A stretch of DNA of 64,000 nt, taken from Enterococcus mundtii. Lineage in GTDB: Bacteria; Bacillota; Bacilli; Lactobacillales; Enterococcaceae. The stretch spans positions 1,044,001-1,108,000 of the forward strand of contig NZ_CP018061.1 in NCBI RefSeq assembly GCF_002813755.1, in the 5' to 3' direction. Made by a program: the position numbers and the translations under genes. The first letter of the stretch is position 1; the number at the start of each line of letters is the position of its first letter. The notes under the pieces were generated by a model. The model had not been told where the DNA came from. It was given only the letters and a program-made list of their open reading frames with translations, and searched no databases. Below are positions 55,977-64,000 of this stretch, piece after piece.

Positions 55977-57281
55977 GTGGAGAAAGAAACACAAAATGGA
56001 AAAGCAGCTGTCTTAGGGTTACAGCATTTATTAGCGATGTATGCGGGAGCAGTCGCTGTACCGTTATTGATCGGTACGGGGTTAGGATTTAATCAAGAAC
56101 AAATGACTTATCTGATCTCAATCGATATTTTCATGTGTGGATTAGCAACGCTCTTGCAGTTGACTGTCAACCGGTTTTTCGGGATCGGTTTACCAGTTGT
56201 TTTAGGTTGTGCGATCCAAGCAGTTGCCCCGTTGATTTTGATTGGTAGTACAGAAGGTGTCGGTGCAATCTATGGCTCGATTATCGCATCAGGGATTTTT
56301 GTTGTGCTAGTTGCTGGTTTCTTTTCAAAGATCAAAAAGCTATTTCCACCGATTGTTACTGGAACAGTGATCACAGTGATTGGCTTGACGTTGATTCCAG
56401 TAGCTATCGAAAAAATGGGTGGTGGCAGTGCAACTGCTCCAGGCTTTGGTGATTTGACGAATTTACTATTAGCGTTTGTCACGATCCTACTGATCGTTGG
56501 TGTGCAATTATTAGGCAAAGGGTTCATTCGATCGATTGCGGTATTGATCGGTTTGATCGGTGGAAGTATCTTAGCTGCCTTTTTAGGTAGAATCGATCTA
56601 GGAGCAATTGGACAAGCCCCTGTTTTTCACGTGCCGCAACCTTTTTACTTTGGGAAACCGACATTTGAAATCTGGTCGATCTTATTGATGATCATCATTT
56701 CGATGGTAAGCATGGTAGAATCAACAGGCGTCTATTTTGCCTTAGGAGATATCACTGGAAAAAAAGTTGGAGAAGAGCAACTGAAAAAAGGCTATCGAGC
56801 AGAAGGGTTAGCCGTCATCTTAGGTGGTATTTTTAACACATTTCCTTATACAGGCTTTTCACAAAATGTCGGATTGGTACAACTTTCAGGAATCAAAACA
56901 AGAAAACCAATTTACTTTTCCGCTTTCTTTTTGATCATCTTGGGTTTATTCCCTAAAATCGGCGCAGTGGCTCAAATCATACCTGAACCAGTTCTTGGTG
57001 GCGGGATGTTGGTCATGTTTGGAATGGTGGCGATCCAGGGAATCCGGATGTTGTTAGAAGTAGATTTTACAAATGACAAAAATTTATTGATTGCTGCAGT
57101 GTCGATTGGTTTTGGTTTAGGCTTCAATCTGATGCCCGAATTATTCAGCCAGTTACCTGAAACAGTTCAAATGTTCACAGGAAACGGGATCGTTATGAGC
57201 AGTATCACAGCAATTGTTTTGAACTTAGTTTTTAACGGACTAAAACAAGACGAGAGAATCATTAAAGAAGCATTGAAGTAA
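55977..57281 (+). CDS. pbuX: Xanthine permease (NCS2)
   Basis: Nucleobase:cation symporter of about 12-14 membrane helices. Characteristic motifs: LGLQHLLAMYAGAVAVPLLI at the start, GIGLPVVLGCAIQAVAPLI, VESTGVYFALGDITGKKV and NTFPYTGFSQNVGLVQLSG. Length 434 aa. GTG 55977 is ten bases after GAGGAGG and two bases after the xpt stop. It supplies xanthine to Xpt. Confidence 0.95.
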   Translation: MEKETQNGKAAVLGLQHLLAMYAGAVAVPLLIGTGLGFNQEQMTYLISIDIFMCGLATLLQLTVNRFFGIGLPVVLGCAIQAVAPLILIGSTEGVGAIYGSIIASGIFVVLVAGFFSKIKKLFPPIVTGTVITVIGLTLIPVAIEKMGGGSATAPGFGDLTNLLLAFVTILLIVGVQLLGKGFIRSIAVLIGLIGGSILAAFLGRIDLGAIGQAPVFHVPQPFYFGKPTFEIWSILLMIIISMVSMVESTGVYFALGDITGKKVGEEQLKKGYRAEGLAVILGGIFNTFPYTGFSQNVGLVQLSGIKTRKPIYFSAFFLIILGLFPKIGAVAQIIPEPVLGGGMLVMFGMVAIQGIRMLLEVDFTNDKNLLIAAVSIGFGLGFNLMPELFSQLPETVQMFTGNGIVMSSITAIVLNLVFNGLKQDERIIKEALK

Positions 57282-57347
57282 TAATATAGATCACTTCTAT
57301 AAATCATAGCTAGTAACTTAATAGGGTAGAGACTTTTTTAGCTTACA

Positions 57348-57445
57348 GAAATAAGGCACCATCCACGAAATTTGTTTTTCAAATTTTTGTGGATGGTGCC
57401 TTATTTTCGAAAAGATTACTTTTGTTCCTGCCATTTGTTTGGTTT
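57348..57445 (-). repeat. Dispersed palindromic repeat, copy B
   Basis: A 98-bp element, reverse-oriented to copy A at 19601-19698 and of the same length. Its hairpin half (57348-57407) would terminate pbuX. Shared blocks with copy A include GAACAnAAGTAA, TTCGAAAA and CATCCACAAAAA; the stem tips have changed in a compensatory way (AGGCAGCATCC/GGATGCTGCCT in A, AGGCACCATCC/GGATGGTGCCT in B). Confidence 0.75.
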
Positions 57446-57615
57446 TGGGTGGTGCAAGAAGACGAATGACCCAGACGAATTTTTTATTTGTAGCATAGTC
57501 ATGAACAGATTCTCCCTACTTTTGGATACATGAAGAAAAAGTGTGATATCCTTAAAAAAAACAAATGATTTGGATCAGAAAAACTTGATTTCAACAAGCA
57601 AAAGTCAATTTGTTA

Positions 57616-57690
57616 AAGACGAACAATAAGCCTTTTTATCTATTTTTCATTCGAATTTATCTTGATTTACAGAGGGGCGATTGATAAAAT
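57616..57690 (+). promoter_or_regulatory. purE promoter with PurBox
   Basis: TTGATT (57662-57667) and TAAAAT (57685-57690) are 17 bp apart. AAAGACGAACAAT (57616-57628) matches the lactococcal PurBox AWWWCCGAACWWT at 11 of 13 positions and is centred about 75 bases before the likely start, where PurR acts as activator in lactococci. The rest of 57282-57721 holds repeat B and shows nothing else. Confidence 0.65.
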
Positions 57691-57721
57691 ATAAGTGAAT
57701 ACGAATCGAGAGGAGAAACGA

Positions 57722-58210
57722 ATGGCTGCAAAAATTTCTGTAATAATGGGGAGTATCTCGGATTGGGAAACAATGAAACATGCGTGTGAGATCATTGAAG
57801 AATTTGGCGTTTCTTTTGAAAAGAAAGTAGTTTCAGCACATCGAACACCAGATTTGATGTTTTCATATGCAGAAGAAGCTCGAGAAAAAGGTATAAAAGT
57901 GATTATTGCAGGTGCGGGAGGAGCAGCTCATTTACCAGGGATGGTTGCTGCAAAGACGACATTACCGGTTATTGGTGTTCCTGTTCAAAGCCGAACATTG
58001 AACGGATTGGATTCTTTGCTATCCATTGTCCAAATGCCAGGTGGCGTGCCTGTGGCGACGACAGCGATTGGAAAAGCAGGCGCAATTAATGCTGGTCTAC
58101 TTGCGATACAGATGCTTTCAATGTATGATTTAGAGTTGGAGGCTGCATTAGCGAAACGACGCGCAATGTCGGTTGAATCTGTAATAGAAAGTAGTGATCA
58201 ACTTGGTTAA
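57722..58210 (+). CDS. purE: N5-carboxyaminoimidazole ribonucleotide mutase
   Basis: Class I PurE; converts N5-CAIR to CAIR. Motifs: [12 protein letters not shown] at the N-terminus, [18 protein letters not shown] and [18 protein letters not shown]. Length 162 aa. ATG 57722 is favoured by GAGAGGAG; a GTG further upstream at 57695 is rejected. It overlaps purK by 17 bases. Confidence 0.96.
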   Translation: MAAKISVIMGSISDWETMKHACEIIEEFGVSFEKKVVSAHRTPDLMFSYAEEAREKGIKVIIAGAGGAAHLPGMVAAKTTLPVIGVPVQSRTLNGLDSLLSIVQMPGGVPVATTAIGKAGAINAGLLAIQMLSMYDLELEAALAKRRAMSVESVIESSDQLG

Positions 58211-59327
58211 ACCATTATTACCAGGCTCGACGATCGGAATCGTCGGTGGTGGACAGTTAGGTCGCATGATGGCGATCAGTGCAAAAGAAATGGGCTTCAA
58301 AGTCGGTGTACTTGATCCGATGAATGATTGCCCGGCTGCTCAAGTAGCGGACTGGCACATTGAAAGTTCCTACGATGATACGTTTGCTTTAGAAGAACTT
58401 GCAAGACGAACTGAGGTCATCACCTACGAATTTGAGAATGTGAGTGTGGAAGCACTGAATGCGATTTTGCCGATGTCATTTATTCCTCAAGGAACAGATT
58501 TATTGGCAATCACGCAAGATCGTCTACTAGAGAAATCATTTTTAGAAACAAATAACATCGTGATCGCTCCACATGCAACGATCGTCAGTCCTACAGATAT
58601 CCAAGATGCAATCGATGGTATCGGTTATCCTTGTGTCTTGAAAACAACTCGAGGCGGGTATGACGGTAAGGGGCAATATGTACTGAAGAGTCGAGCAGAC
58701 TTAGCTCCTGCGATGGATCTTTTAAGAGAAGGAACTTGCGTATTAGAAGCTTGGATCCCATTTGAAAAAGAACTATCGATCATGGTCGCAGGCAATGGGC
58801 AAGGGCAATATACGACATTCCCAGTTGTTGAAAATATCCACCGTAATAATATTCTCCATGAAACGATTGCGCCAGCAACTGTTTCAGCGGATGTGATCGA
58901 AGAGGCAGAAAGAATTGCTAAAGTGATTGCTGAAGCAGTGAGTTTGTCCGGTGTACTGGGCGTCGAAATGTTCTTGACGAAGACTGGTGGATTGTATGTG
59001 AATGAATTGGCACCACGTCCACACAATTCAGGCCATTACACCTTAGAAGCATGCGGAATGACACAATTCGATGCGCATATCCGTGGGATTTGCGGTTGGC
59101 CTTTACCTAAAAAAGTCCCATTATTAAGTGATGCAGTCATGGTCAACGTTTTAGGTGAGCAACTCTTAGAAAGTTACAATTTGATTGCGAAAAAACAAGA
59201 TTGGAAATTCCATTTCTATGGCAAGAAACAAGCGAAAAAAGGTCGTAAGATGGGACACATCACGATTTTGACAGAAGATATCGAGTCGACATTGAAAGAA
59301 ATCGAAAAAACGAATATTTGGGATTAA
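58194..59327 (+). CDS. purK: N5-carboxyaminoimidazole ribonucleotide synthetase
   Basis: ATP-grasp enzyme making N5-CAIR from AIR, ATP and bicarbonate. N-terminal [23 protein letters not shown]-grasp [14 protein letters not shown], and C-terminal [18 protein letters not shown]. Length 377 aa from GTG 58194, which lies inside the end of purE; TTG 58203 is a possible shorter start and neither has a strong ribosome site, so coupling to purE translation is likely. Confidence 0.94.
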   Translation: MINLVKPLLPGSTIGIVGGGQLGRMMAISAKEMGFKVGVLDPMNDCPAAQVADWHIESSYDDTFALEELARRTEVITYEFENVSVEALNAILPMSFIPQGTDLLAITQDRLLEKSFLETNNIVIAPHATIVSPTDIQDAIDGIGYPCVLKTTRGGYDGKGQYVLKSRADLAPAMDLLREGTCVLEAWIPFEKELSIMVAGNGQGQYTTFPVVENIHRNNILHETIAPATVSADVIEEAERIAKVIAEAVSLSGVLGVEMFLTKTGGLYVNELAPRPHNSGHYTLEACGMTQFDAHIRGICGWPLPKKVPLLSDAVMVNVLGEQLLESYNLIAKKQDWKFHFYGKKQAKKGRKMGHITILTEDIESTLKEIEKTNIWD

Positions 59328-59340
59328 AGGAGAATAGTTG

Positions 59341-60636
59341 ATGTTAGAACGTTATACACGACCTGAAATGGGCAATATTTGGACAGAGCAAAATAAATAT
59401 CAAGCATGGTTAGAAGTAGAAATACTTGCAGATGAAGCATGGGCAGAATTAGGAGAAATACCTAAGGAAGATGTAGCGAAAATCCGTGAACACGCGTCTT
59501 TTGATATCGCTCGTATCTTAGAGATCGAGCAATCGACGCGTCATGATGTCGTTGCTTTTACTCGAGCAGTTTCAGAAACTCTTGGCGACGAAAGTAAATG
59601 GGTCCATTATGGATTAACAAGTACAGATGTGGTTGATACAGCTTATGGTTACCAAATCAAACAAGCAAATGACATTTTGCGCGAAGATTTGAAACGTTTC
59701 ACAGCGATCATTGGTGAAAAAGCCAAAGAGCATAAGTATACAGTCATGATGGGACGCACGCATGGTGTGCATGCTGAGCCAACGACTTTCGGCCTAAAAT
59801 TAGCTACTTGGTATTCTGAGATGAAACGAAACATCGAACGTTTTGAACATGCAGCAAAAGGCGTAGAAGCAGGAAAAATCTCCGGTGCTGTTGGTACGTT
59901 TGCGAATATCCCTCCGTTCATTGAAGAATACGTGTGTGAAAAATTAGGCATCCGTCCGCAAGAAGTATCCACGCAAGTCTTACCACGTGATCTACATGCC
60001 GAATATTTTGCGACGATGTCATTGATTGCGACCAGTATCGAACGCTTTGCGACTGAGATTCGTGGACTTCAAAAATCTGAAACACGAGAAGTCGAAGAAT
60101 TTTTTGCCAAAGGACAAAAAGGCTCATCTGCTATGCCACATAAACGTAATCCGATCGGTTCAGAAAATATGGCTGGCTTAGCGCGAGTGATCCGTGGGCA
60201 TATGATTACCGCTTATGAAAATGTTTCATTATGGCACGAAAGAGATATCTCCCATTCTTCTGCAGAACGGATCATTCTGCCTGATACAACGATCCTACTT
60301 GATTACATGTTGAACCGCTTCGGCAATATCGTTAAAAATCTAACGGTATTCCCAGAAAACATGAAACGTAACATGGATGCGACATTTGGCTTGATCTATA
60401 GCCAACGTGTTATGTTGAAATTGATCGATAAAGGGATGACAAGAGAAGAAGCCTATGATCTTGTTCAACCTAAGACAGCGTATGCTTGGGATAACCAAGT
60501 GTCCTTCCGTCCGTTACTTGAAGAAGACGAAGCGATCACTTCTGTTTTGACACCAGAAGAAATCGCTGAAGCATTTGATTACAACCACCATATGAAAAAT
60601 GTGGATGTCATTTTTGAACGTGTCGGTTTAGCATAA
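59341..60636 (+). CDS. purB: Adenylosuccinate lyase
   Basis: Acts twice in purine synthesis (SAICAR to AICAR, adenylosuccinate to AMP). Signature [20 protein letters not shown] near residue 262; other blocks [15 protein letters not shown] and [15 protein letters not shown]. Length 431 aa. ATG 59341 is preferred over TTG 59338; AAAGGAG ends seven bases before it. Third gene of purE-purK-purB and followed by a terminator. Confidence 0.96.
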   Translation: MLERYTRPEMGNIWTEQNKYQAWLEVEILADEAWAELGEIPKEDVAKIREHASFDIARILEIEQSTRHDVVAFTRAVSETLGDESKWVHYGLTSTDVVDTAYGYQIKQANDILREDLKRFTAIIGEKAKEHKYTVMMGRTHGVHAEPTTFGLKLATWYSEMKRNIERFEHAAKGVEAGKISGAVGTFANIPPFIEEYVCEKLGIRPQEVSTQVLPRDLHAEYFATMSLIATSIERFATEIRGLQKSETREVEEFFAKGQKGSSAMPHKRNPIGSENMAGLARVIRGHMITAYENVSLWHERDISHSSAERIILPDTTILLDYMLNRFGNIVKNLTVFPENMKRNMDATFGLIYSQRVMLKLIDKGMTREEAYDLVQPKTAYAWDNQVSFRPLLEEDEAITSVLTPEEIAEAFDYNHHMKNVDVIFERVGLA

Positions 60637-60685
60637 ACTACTCAGCAAGAATGTAGGTTAACATTGTTTCTCGATTGATCGAGGA

Positions 60686-60698
60686 AAAGACGAACAAT
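60686..60698 (+). promoter_or_regulatory. Orphan PurBox-like 13-mer
   Basis: AAAGACGAACAAT is identical to the box before purE, but it lies just after purB and before the terminator, with no promoter or plus-strand gene behind it. It may be a remnant of an earlier purC promoter position, or chance. Confidence 0.4.
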
Positions 60699-60731
60699 CA
60701 CTAGCTAGAACTATTTTTTTTAATGAAAGAA

Positions 60732-60776
60732 AAAAAGAACATCCTTCAGACTAACTTCTGAGGGATGTTCTTTTTG
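60732..60776. terminator. Terminator after purB
   Basis: An 18-bp stem pairs 60732-60749 with 60758-60775 with one mismatch (AAAAAGAACATCC side) and T tract. Also usable by the convergent gene. Confidence 0.93.
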
Positions 60777-60778
60777 GT

Positions 60779-61156
60779 TTAAGCATAAGCCATTTGATGA
60801 CCCAAATTGAAATGTTGGGAGTGTAGAAGATTCAATAATGTTTCAACAAATGTATAGCCAAATTCTTGTTGATCGAAGGTCACGAGCAAGCGGTAATGAT
60901 GCTTGAATAGCTTTTGCTCATGGATTTGTTTGATCACTAGTTCATGGTTGTTTTGGGTTAAGTAATGGAATGTTCGTTTTCGACACTCCGATTGTCGTTT
61001 TGCTGCACGACGAAGTTTTCTAAATGTATAAAAACTTCGATCCTTCATGCAGGCATCAACATCTTTGATAGCAAGCAGATCATTGTACAAGCGTGATTTT
61101 TCTTCAACAGATAAATCGAGTAAAAAGCGTTGGGCAGACATACTTGGATCTTCCAT
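60779..61156 (-). CDS. Orphan basic helical protein between purB and purC, unknown
   Basis: A 125-aa soluble protein with many Arg, Lys and His residues, no signal peptide and no recognised domain. Visible segments: FLLDLSVEEKSRLYNDLLAI, YTFRKLRRAAKRQSECRKR, ELVIKQIHEQKLFKHHYRLL. The ribosome site AAGGAGG is excellent, so it is very likely a real gene. It is inserted between the two halves of the pur operon on the opposite strand. Confidence 0.75.
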   Translation of the reverse strand: MEDPSMSAQRFLLDLSVEEKSRLYNDLLAIKDVDACMKDRSFYTFRKLRRAAKRQSECRKRTFHYLTQNNHELVIKQIHEQKLFKHHYRLLVTFDQQEFGYTFVETLLNLLHSQHFNLGHQMAYA

Positions 61157-61267
61157 TTAGTTACCTCCTTGAAACCTCTAACTGTTTTCTTTAAATCTAC
61201 TATATCACCAATTAATAAATGTGTAAACGCTTCTTAGCGAAGAACAACTTTTCTTAATAAAAGTACG

Positions 61268-61366
61268 AAAAACGAACATTAAGTGTTTTTAATGGTTAAA
61301 ATGTACACTTTTGTATTGATTTGATTCCTGACCCTTGGTAAAATTTAAAGTGAAAAGACGAACAAA
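61268..61366 (+). promoter_or_regulatory. purC promoter with PurBoxes
   Basis: TTGATT (61316-61321) and TAAAAT (61339-61344) are 17 bp apart, the same hexamers and spacing as at purE. AAAAACGAACATT (61268-61280) matches the PurBox at 12 of 13 positions and is centred about 77 bases before the expected start. A second partial box AAAGACGAACAAA lies at 61354-61366, just downstream of the start. Confidence 0.7.
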
Positions 61367-61412
61367 TAATGTGTGTTTGTAAAACAACGTTAATAAACAA
61401 GGAGTCGTAGAC

Positions 61413-62144
61413 ATGGAAAAACAGAATTTGCTCTATGAAGGAAAAGCAAAAAGAATGTTTAACACGAATGATGAAACTGTCTTATGGGTGGAGTATTTAG
61501 ACCAAGTGACTGCCCTCAACGGTGGAATGAAAGACCAGATGCAAGGAAAAGCAGAATTGAACAATCAAATCACAAGTGCTATTTTTGAATACTTATCGAA
61601 TCAAGGAATAAAAAATCATTTTCTTGAGAAATTGTCAAAAACCGAACAATTGATAAAAAAACGGTCGATCATCCCCTTAGAAGTGGTCGTCAGAAATATT
61701 TCAGCTGGAAGTTTTTCAAAACGCCTAGGAGTAGAAGAAGGGCAAGTGCTACCGTCACCAATCGTTGAATTTTACTACAAAAAAGATGAATTAGATGATC
61801 CATTCATCAATGATTCACATATTGCTTTCTTAAAGCTAGCAACTCCAGAAGAGATCGCCGAACTAAAAAAACAAGCGTTACTCATCAATGAACAGCTGAT
61901 CAAACTATTCAAAAAGATCGATTTACAATTAGTCGATTTTAAAGTGGAATTTGGCCGAACGGATATAGGAGAAATCGAATTAGCAGATGAGATTTCCCCG
62001 GATACCTGTCGCTTATGGGATATTGCTACAAACAAACATATGGATAAAGATGTCTACCGGCGAAAGATTGGCAACATCATTCCTGTCTATCAAGAAGTGC
62101 TCGATCGTTTAAATCAATTATCACTCGAAAATAAAGGAGAATAA
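61413..62144 (+). CDS. purC: SAICAR synthetase
   Basis: Joins aspartate to CAIR with ATP. Motifs: LLYEGKAKRMF at the N-terminus, VVVRNISAGSFSKRLGVEEG in the middle, DFKVEFGRTDIGEIELADEI and SPDTCRLWD. Length 243 aa. AAGGAG precedes the ATG. It starts the second pur unit and is three bases from purS. Confidence 0.96.
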   Translation: MEKQNLLYEGKAKRMFNTNDETVLWVEYLDQVTALNGGMKDQMQGKAELNNQITSAIFEYLSNQGIKNHFLEKLSKTEQLIKKRSIIPLEVVVRNISAGSFSKRLGVEEGQVLPSPIVEFYYKKDELDDPFINDSHIAFLKLATPEEIAELKKQALLINEQLIKLFKKIDLQLVDFKVEFGRTDIGEIELADEISPDTCRLWDIATNKHMDKDVYRRKIGNIIPVYQEVLDRLNQLSLENKGE

Positions 62145-62147
62145 ATC

Positions 62148-62402
62148 ATGTATTTTGTAAAAGTGTACGTAACATATAAAGACTCAGTATTAGACCCACA
62201 AGGAGAGGCAGTTAAAAATGCGGTACATCGTTTAGGCTACGACAACATTGAAGATATTCGTATCGGAAAGTATTTTGAGATCCAAGTCTCAGCAAGTGAA
62301 GAAGAAGTAGAAGCAACGATCGAAGCGATTTGCGATCGTTTATTAGCAAATATCAATATGGAAACGTATCGTTATGAAATCAACAAAATGGAGGAAGTTT
62401 AG
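62148..62402 (+). CDS. purS: FGAM synthase subunit PurS
   Basis: Small subunit of the PurLQS complex that bridges PurQ and PurL. 84 aa: [60 protein letters not shown] precedes the ATG, three bases after purC. Confidence 0.95.
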   Translation: MYFVKVYVTYKDSVLDPQGEAVKNAVHRLGYDNIEDIRIGKYFEIQVSASEEEVEATIEAICDRLLANINMETYRYEINKMEEV

Positions 62403-62403
62403 C

Positions 62404-63078
62404 ATGAAATTTGCCGTGATTGTTTTTCCTGGATCGAATTGTGATGCGGACTTGCTTTGGGCGATCCGTGATGTAATGGGCGCAGAAGCAGACTATGTTC
62501 GTTATGACGAATCTTCTCTTGAAGGGTATGACGGAGTATTGATCCCTGGCGGCTTTTCTTACGGGGATTACTTACGTTGTGGGGCGATTGCTCGTTTTTC
62601 AACAATCATGGATGAAGTGATTCGTTTTGCGGAAGAAGGAAAACCTGTTTTTGGTACATGTAATGGATTCCAAGTGTTGACGGAGGCTGGATTGTTACCA
62701 GGCGTATTAAGAAGAAATGATTCACTGCGTTTCATCTGTAAGTCAGCGTCATTGAAAGTCAACAATCAAACATCTTTTACTTCAGAGTACGACAAAAATG
62801 AGGTGATCCAGTTGCCGGTGGCCCATGGAGAAGGCAATTATTTTTGTGACGAAGAGACGCTTCAAGAACTGATCGACAACAACCAAATCGTGTTTACCTA
62901 CGAGGGAGAAAATATCAACGGCAGTGTGGCCAACATTGCAGGGATTACAAACAAAGCAGGAAATGTGTTAGGGATGATGCCCCACCCAGAACGAGCAATG
63001 GAAGCATTACTTGGCTCAGAAGATGGCAAACGTTTCTTCGCTTCGCTATTGAAGAATTTCGGAAAGGTGACTGCATAA
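62404..63078 (+). CDS. purQ: FGAM synthase glutaminase subunit PurQ
   Basis: Class I amidotransferase that supplies ammonia to PurL. N-terminal [19 protein letters not shown], nucleophile Cys86 in [11 protein letters not shown], and catalytic histidine in [12 protein letters not shown]. Length 224 aa. ATG 62404 follows GGAGG in the last codons of purS; the earlier in-frame start at 62374 is rejected. Confidence 0.96.
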   Translation: MKFAVIVFPGSNCDADLLWAIRDVMGAEADYVRYDESSLEGYDGVLIPGGFSYGDYLRCGAIARFSTIMDEVIRFAEEGKPVFGTCNGFQVLTEAGLLPGVLRRNDSLRFICKSASLKVNNQTSFTSEYDKNEVIQLPVAHGEGNYFCDEETLQELIDNNQIVFTYEGENINGSVANIAGITNKAGNVLGMMPHPERAMEALLGSEDGKRFFASLLKNFGKVTA

Positions 63079-64000
63079 ATGAAAACAATGATGGAGCCAA
63101 CTGCATTAGAAATCAAAGAACAAAAGATTTATACGCAATGGGGACTAACGGATGAAGAATACCGGATGATCGAAGAAGACATCTTAGGTAGGATGCCTAA
63201 TTATACGGAGACCGGTTTGTTCTCAGTCATGTGGAGTGAACACTGTTCTTACAAAAATTCCAAGCCGATCTTGAGAAAATTCCCAACAAGTGGGCCGAAT
63301 GTCTTACAAGGGCCTGGTGAAGGTGCGGGCATCGTTGATATTGGAGACGGACAAGCAGTGGTTTTTAAAGCAGAAAGCCACAATCATCCTTCGGCAGTCG
63401 AACCTTATGAAGGCGCAGCAACAGGTGTTGGGGGTATTATTCGTGATATTTTCAGTATGGGTGCACGTCCGATTGCTCTACTTGATTCACTGCGTTTTGG
63501 TGAATTAGATAATCCTCGTACAAAATACCTTTTAGAAGAAGTTGTTGCTGGTATCGGAGGGTATGGTAATTGTATCGGCGTACCAACGGTTGGTGGTGAG
63601 ATCGCCTTTGATCCTTGTTATGAAGGAAATCCATTGGTCAATGCGATGTGTGTCGGGTTGATCGACCATAAAGATATCCAAAAAGGACAAGCATCAGGTG
63701 TGGGCAATTCGATCATGTATGTGGGTGCTAAGACAGGTCGAGATGGTATCCACGGTGCGACATTTGCCTCCGAAGAATTTAGTCAAGAAGAAGAACAACA
63801 ACGTTCAGCAGTCCAAGTTGGCGATCCTTTTATGGAAAAATTATTGTTAGAAGCTTGTTTGGAATTGATTTTTGACCACTCAGACATTCTTGTCGGTATC
63901 CAAGATATGGGTGCGGCAGGACTTGTTTCATCTAGTTCAGAAATGGCTTCAAAAGCAGGCTCTGGTTTGGTATTGACCTTGGACGATGTACCTCAGCGTG
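63079..64000 (+). CDS. purL: FGAM synthase large subunit PurL, 3'-truncated by window edge
   Basis: ATP-dependent synthase of FGAM; about the first 307 codons are present. Translation from ATG 63079 gives [19 protein letters not shown] (the AIR-synthase-like motif), then [20 protein letters not shown] and [16 protein letters not shown]. Start is the first base after the purQ stop TAA. The reading frame stays open to the window end. Confidence 0.96.
   Translation, partial: MKTMMEPTALEIKEQKIYTQWGLTDEEYRMIEEDILGRMPNYTETGLFSVMWSEHCSYKNSKPILRKFPTSGPNVLQGPGEGAGIVDIGDGQAVVFKAESHNHPSAVEPYEGAATGVGGIIRDIFSMGARPIALLDSLRFGELDNPRTKYLLEEVVAGIGGYGNCIGVPTVGGEIAFDPCYEGNPLVNAMCVGLIDHKDIQKGQASGVGNSIMYVGAKTGRDGIHGATFASEEFSQEEEQQRSAVQVGDPFMEKLLLEACLELIFDHSDILVGIQDMGAAGLVSSSSEMASKAGSGLVLTLDDVPQR

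Overview
The window is low-GC Gram-positive chromosomal DNA that I read as Enterococcus. The evidence is the gene order topA-trmFO-xerC-hslV-hslU-codY, the pflB-pflA-ppaC cluster, tandem Mga-type regulators, an LPXTG protein, LysM/Apf-like and GH73 wall enzymes, frequent TTG/GTG starts with strong AGGAGG ribosome sites, and lactococcal-type PurBoxes. The E. faecium/hirae/durans/mundtii cluster is my best guess, but the species cannot be fixed from sequence reading alone. There is no phage, no IS element and no CRISPR array.

Layout. 1-8.1 kb: topA (5' end outside the window), trmFO, then xerC-hslV-hslU-codY and a mutarotase-like gene. 8.2-14.2 kb: plsY on the minus strand, a CoA-binding protein, and parE-parC. 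14.4-19.6 kb: anaerobic pyruvate metabolism (pflB, pflA), ppaC and a DUF1803-like gene. 19.7-26.2 kb: small membrane proteins, a hydrolase, a LacI regulator, a low-complexity unknown, a quinone-oxidoreductase-like enzyme and a YitT-type membrane protein. 26.5-26.9 kb: a candidate small RNA, then a 71-aa membrane protein whose core promoter carries two LexA-type boxes. 27-29.5 kb: a two-gene OpuC/EgtUV-type ABC transporter. 29.9-35.2 kb: two tandem Mga-family regulators followed by a small LPXTG protein, a secreted beta-rich protein and a membrane-anchored protein. This is the most accessory-looking part of the window. 35.3-38.3 kb: an Apf-like LysM protein, DUF378, a coiled-coil protein, a second LexA-boxed small gene, tRNA-Leu(GAG) and a 53-aa membrane ORF. 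38.4-45.7 kb: an aminotransferase, an RNPP-type regulator, nagA with a NagR-like operator, and a MerR regulator divergent from a P-type ATPase whose promoter has the MerR 19-bp spacer. 46-54.9 kb: a secreted nuclease with a small partner, NfeD plus flotillin, divergent FUSC transporters, an oxidoreductase, and a wall-hydrolase cluster. 55.2-64 kb: purine metabolism, with a guanine riboswitch controlling xpt-pbuX and then purEKB and purCSQL. The two pur units are separated by a minus-strand orphan gene.

How it works together. The purine section joins salvage (riboswitch attenuation by guanine) and de novo synthesis (PurR-type activation inferred from matching PurBox plus promoter geometry). 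The two LexA-type promoters share one design, with the box filling the spacer between -35 and -10, and both drive uncharacterised small proteins. They are the best candidates for undescribed biology here. The other candidates are the twin-Mga surface locus, the small RNA at 26.5 kb and a pair of inverted dispersed 98-bp palindromic repeats at 19.6 and 57.4 kb.
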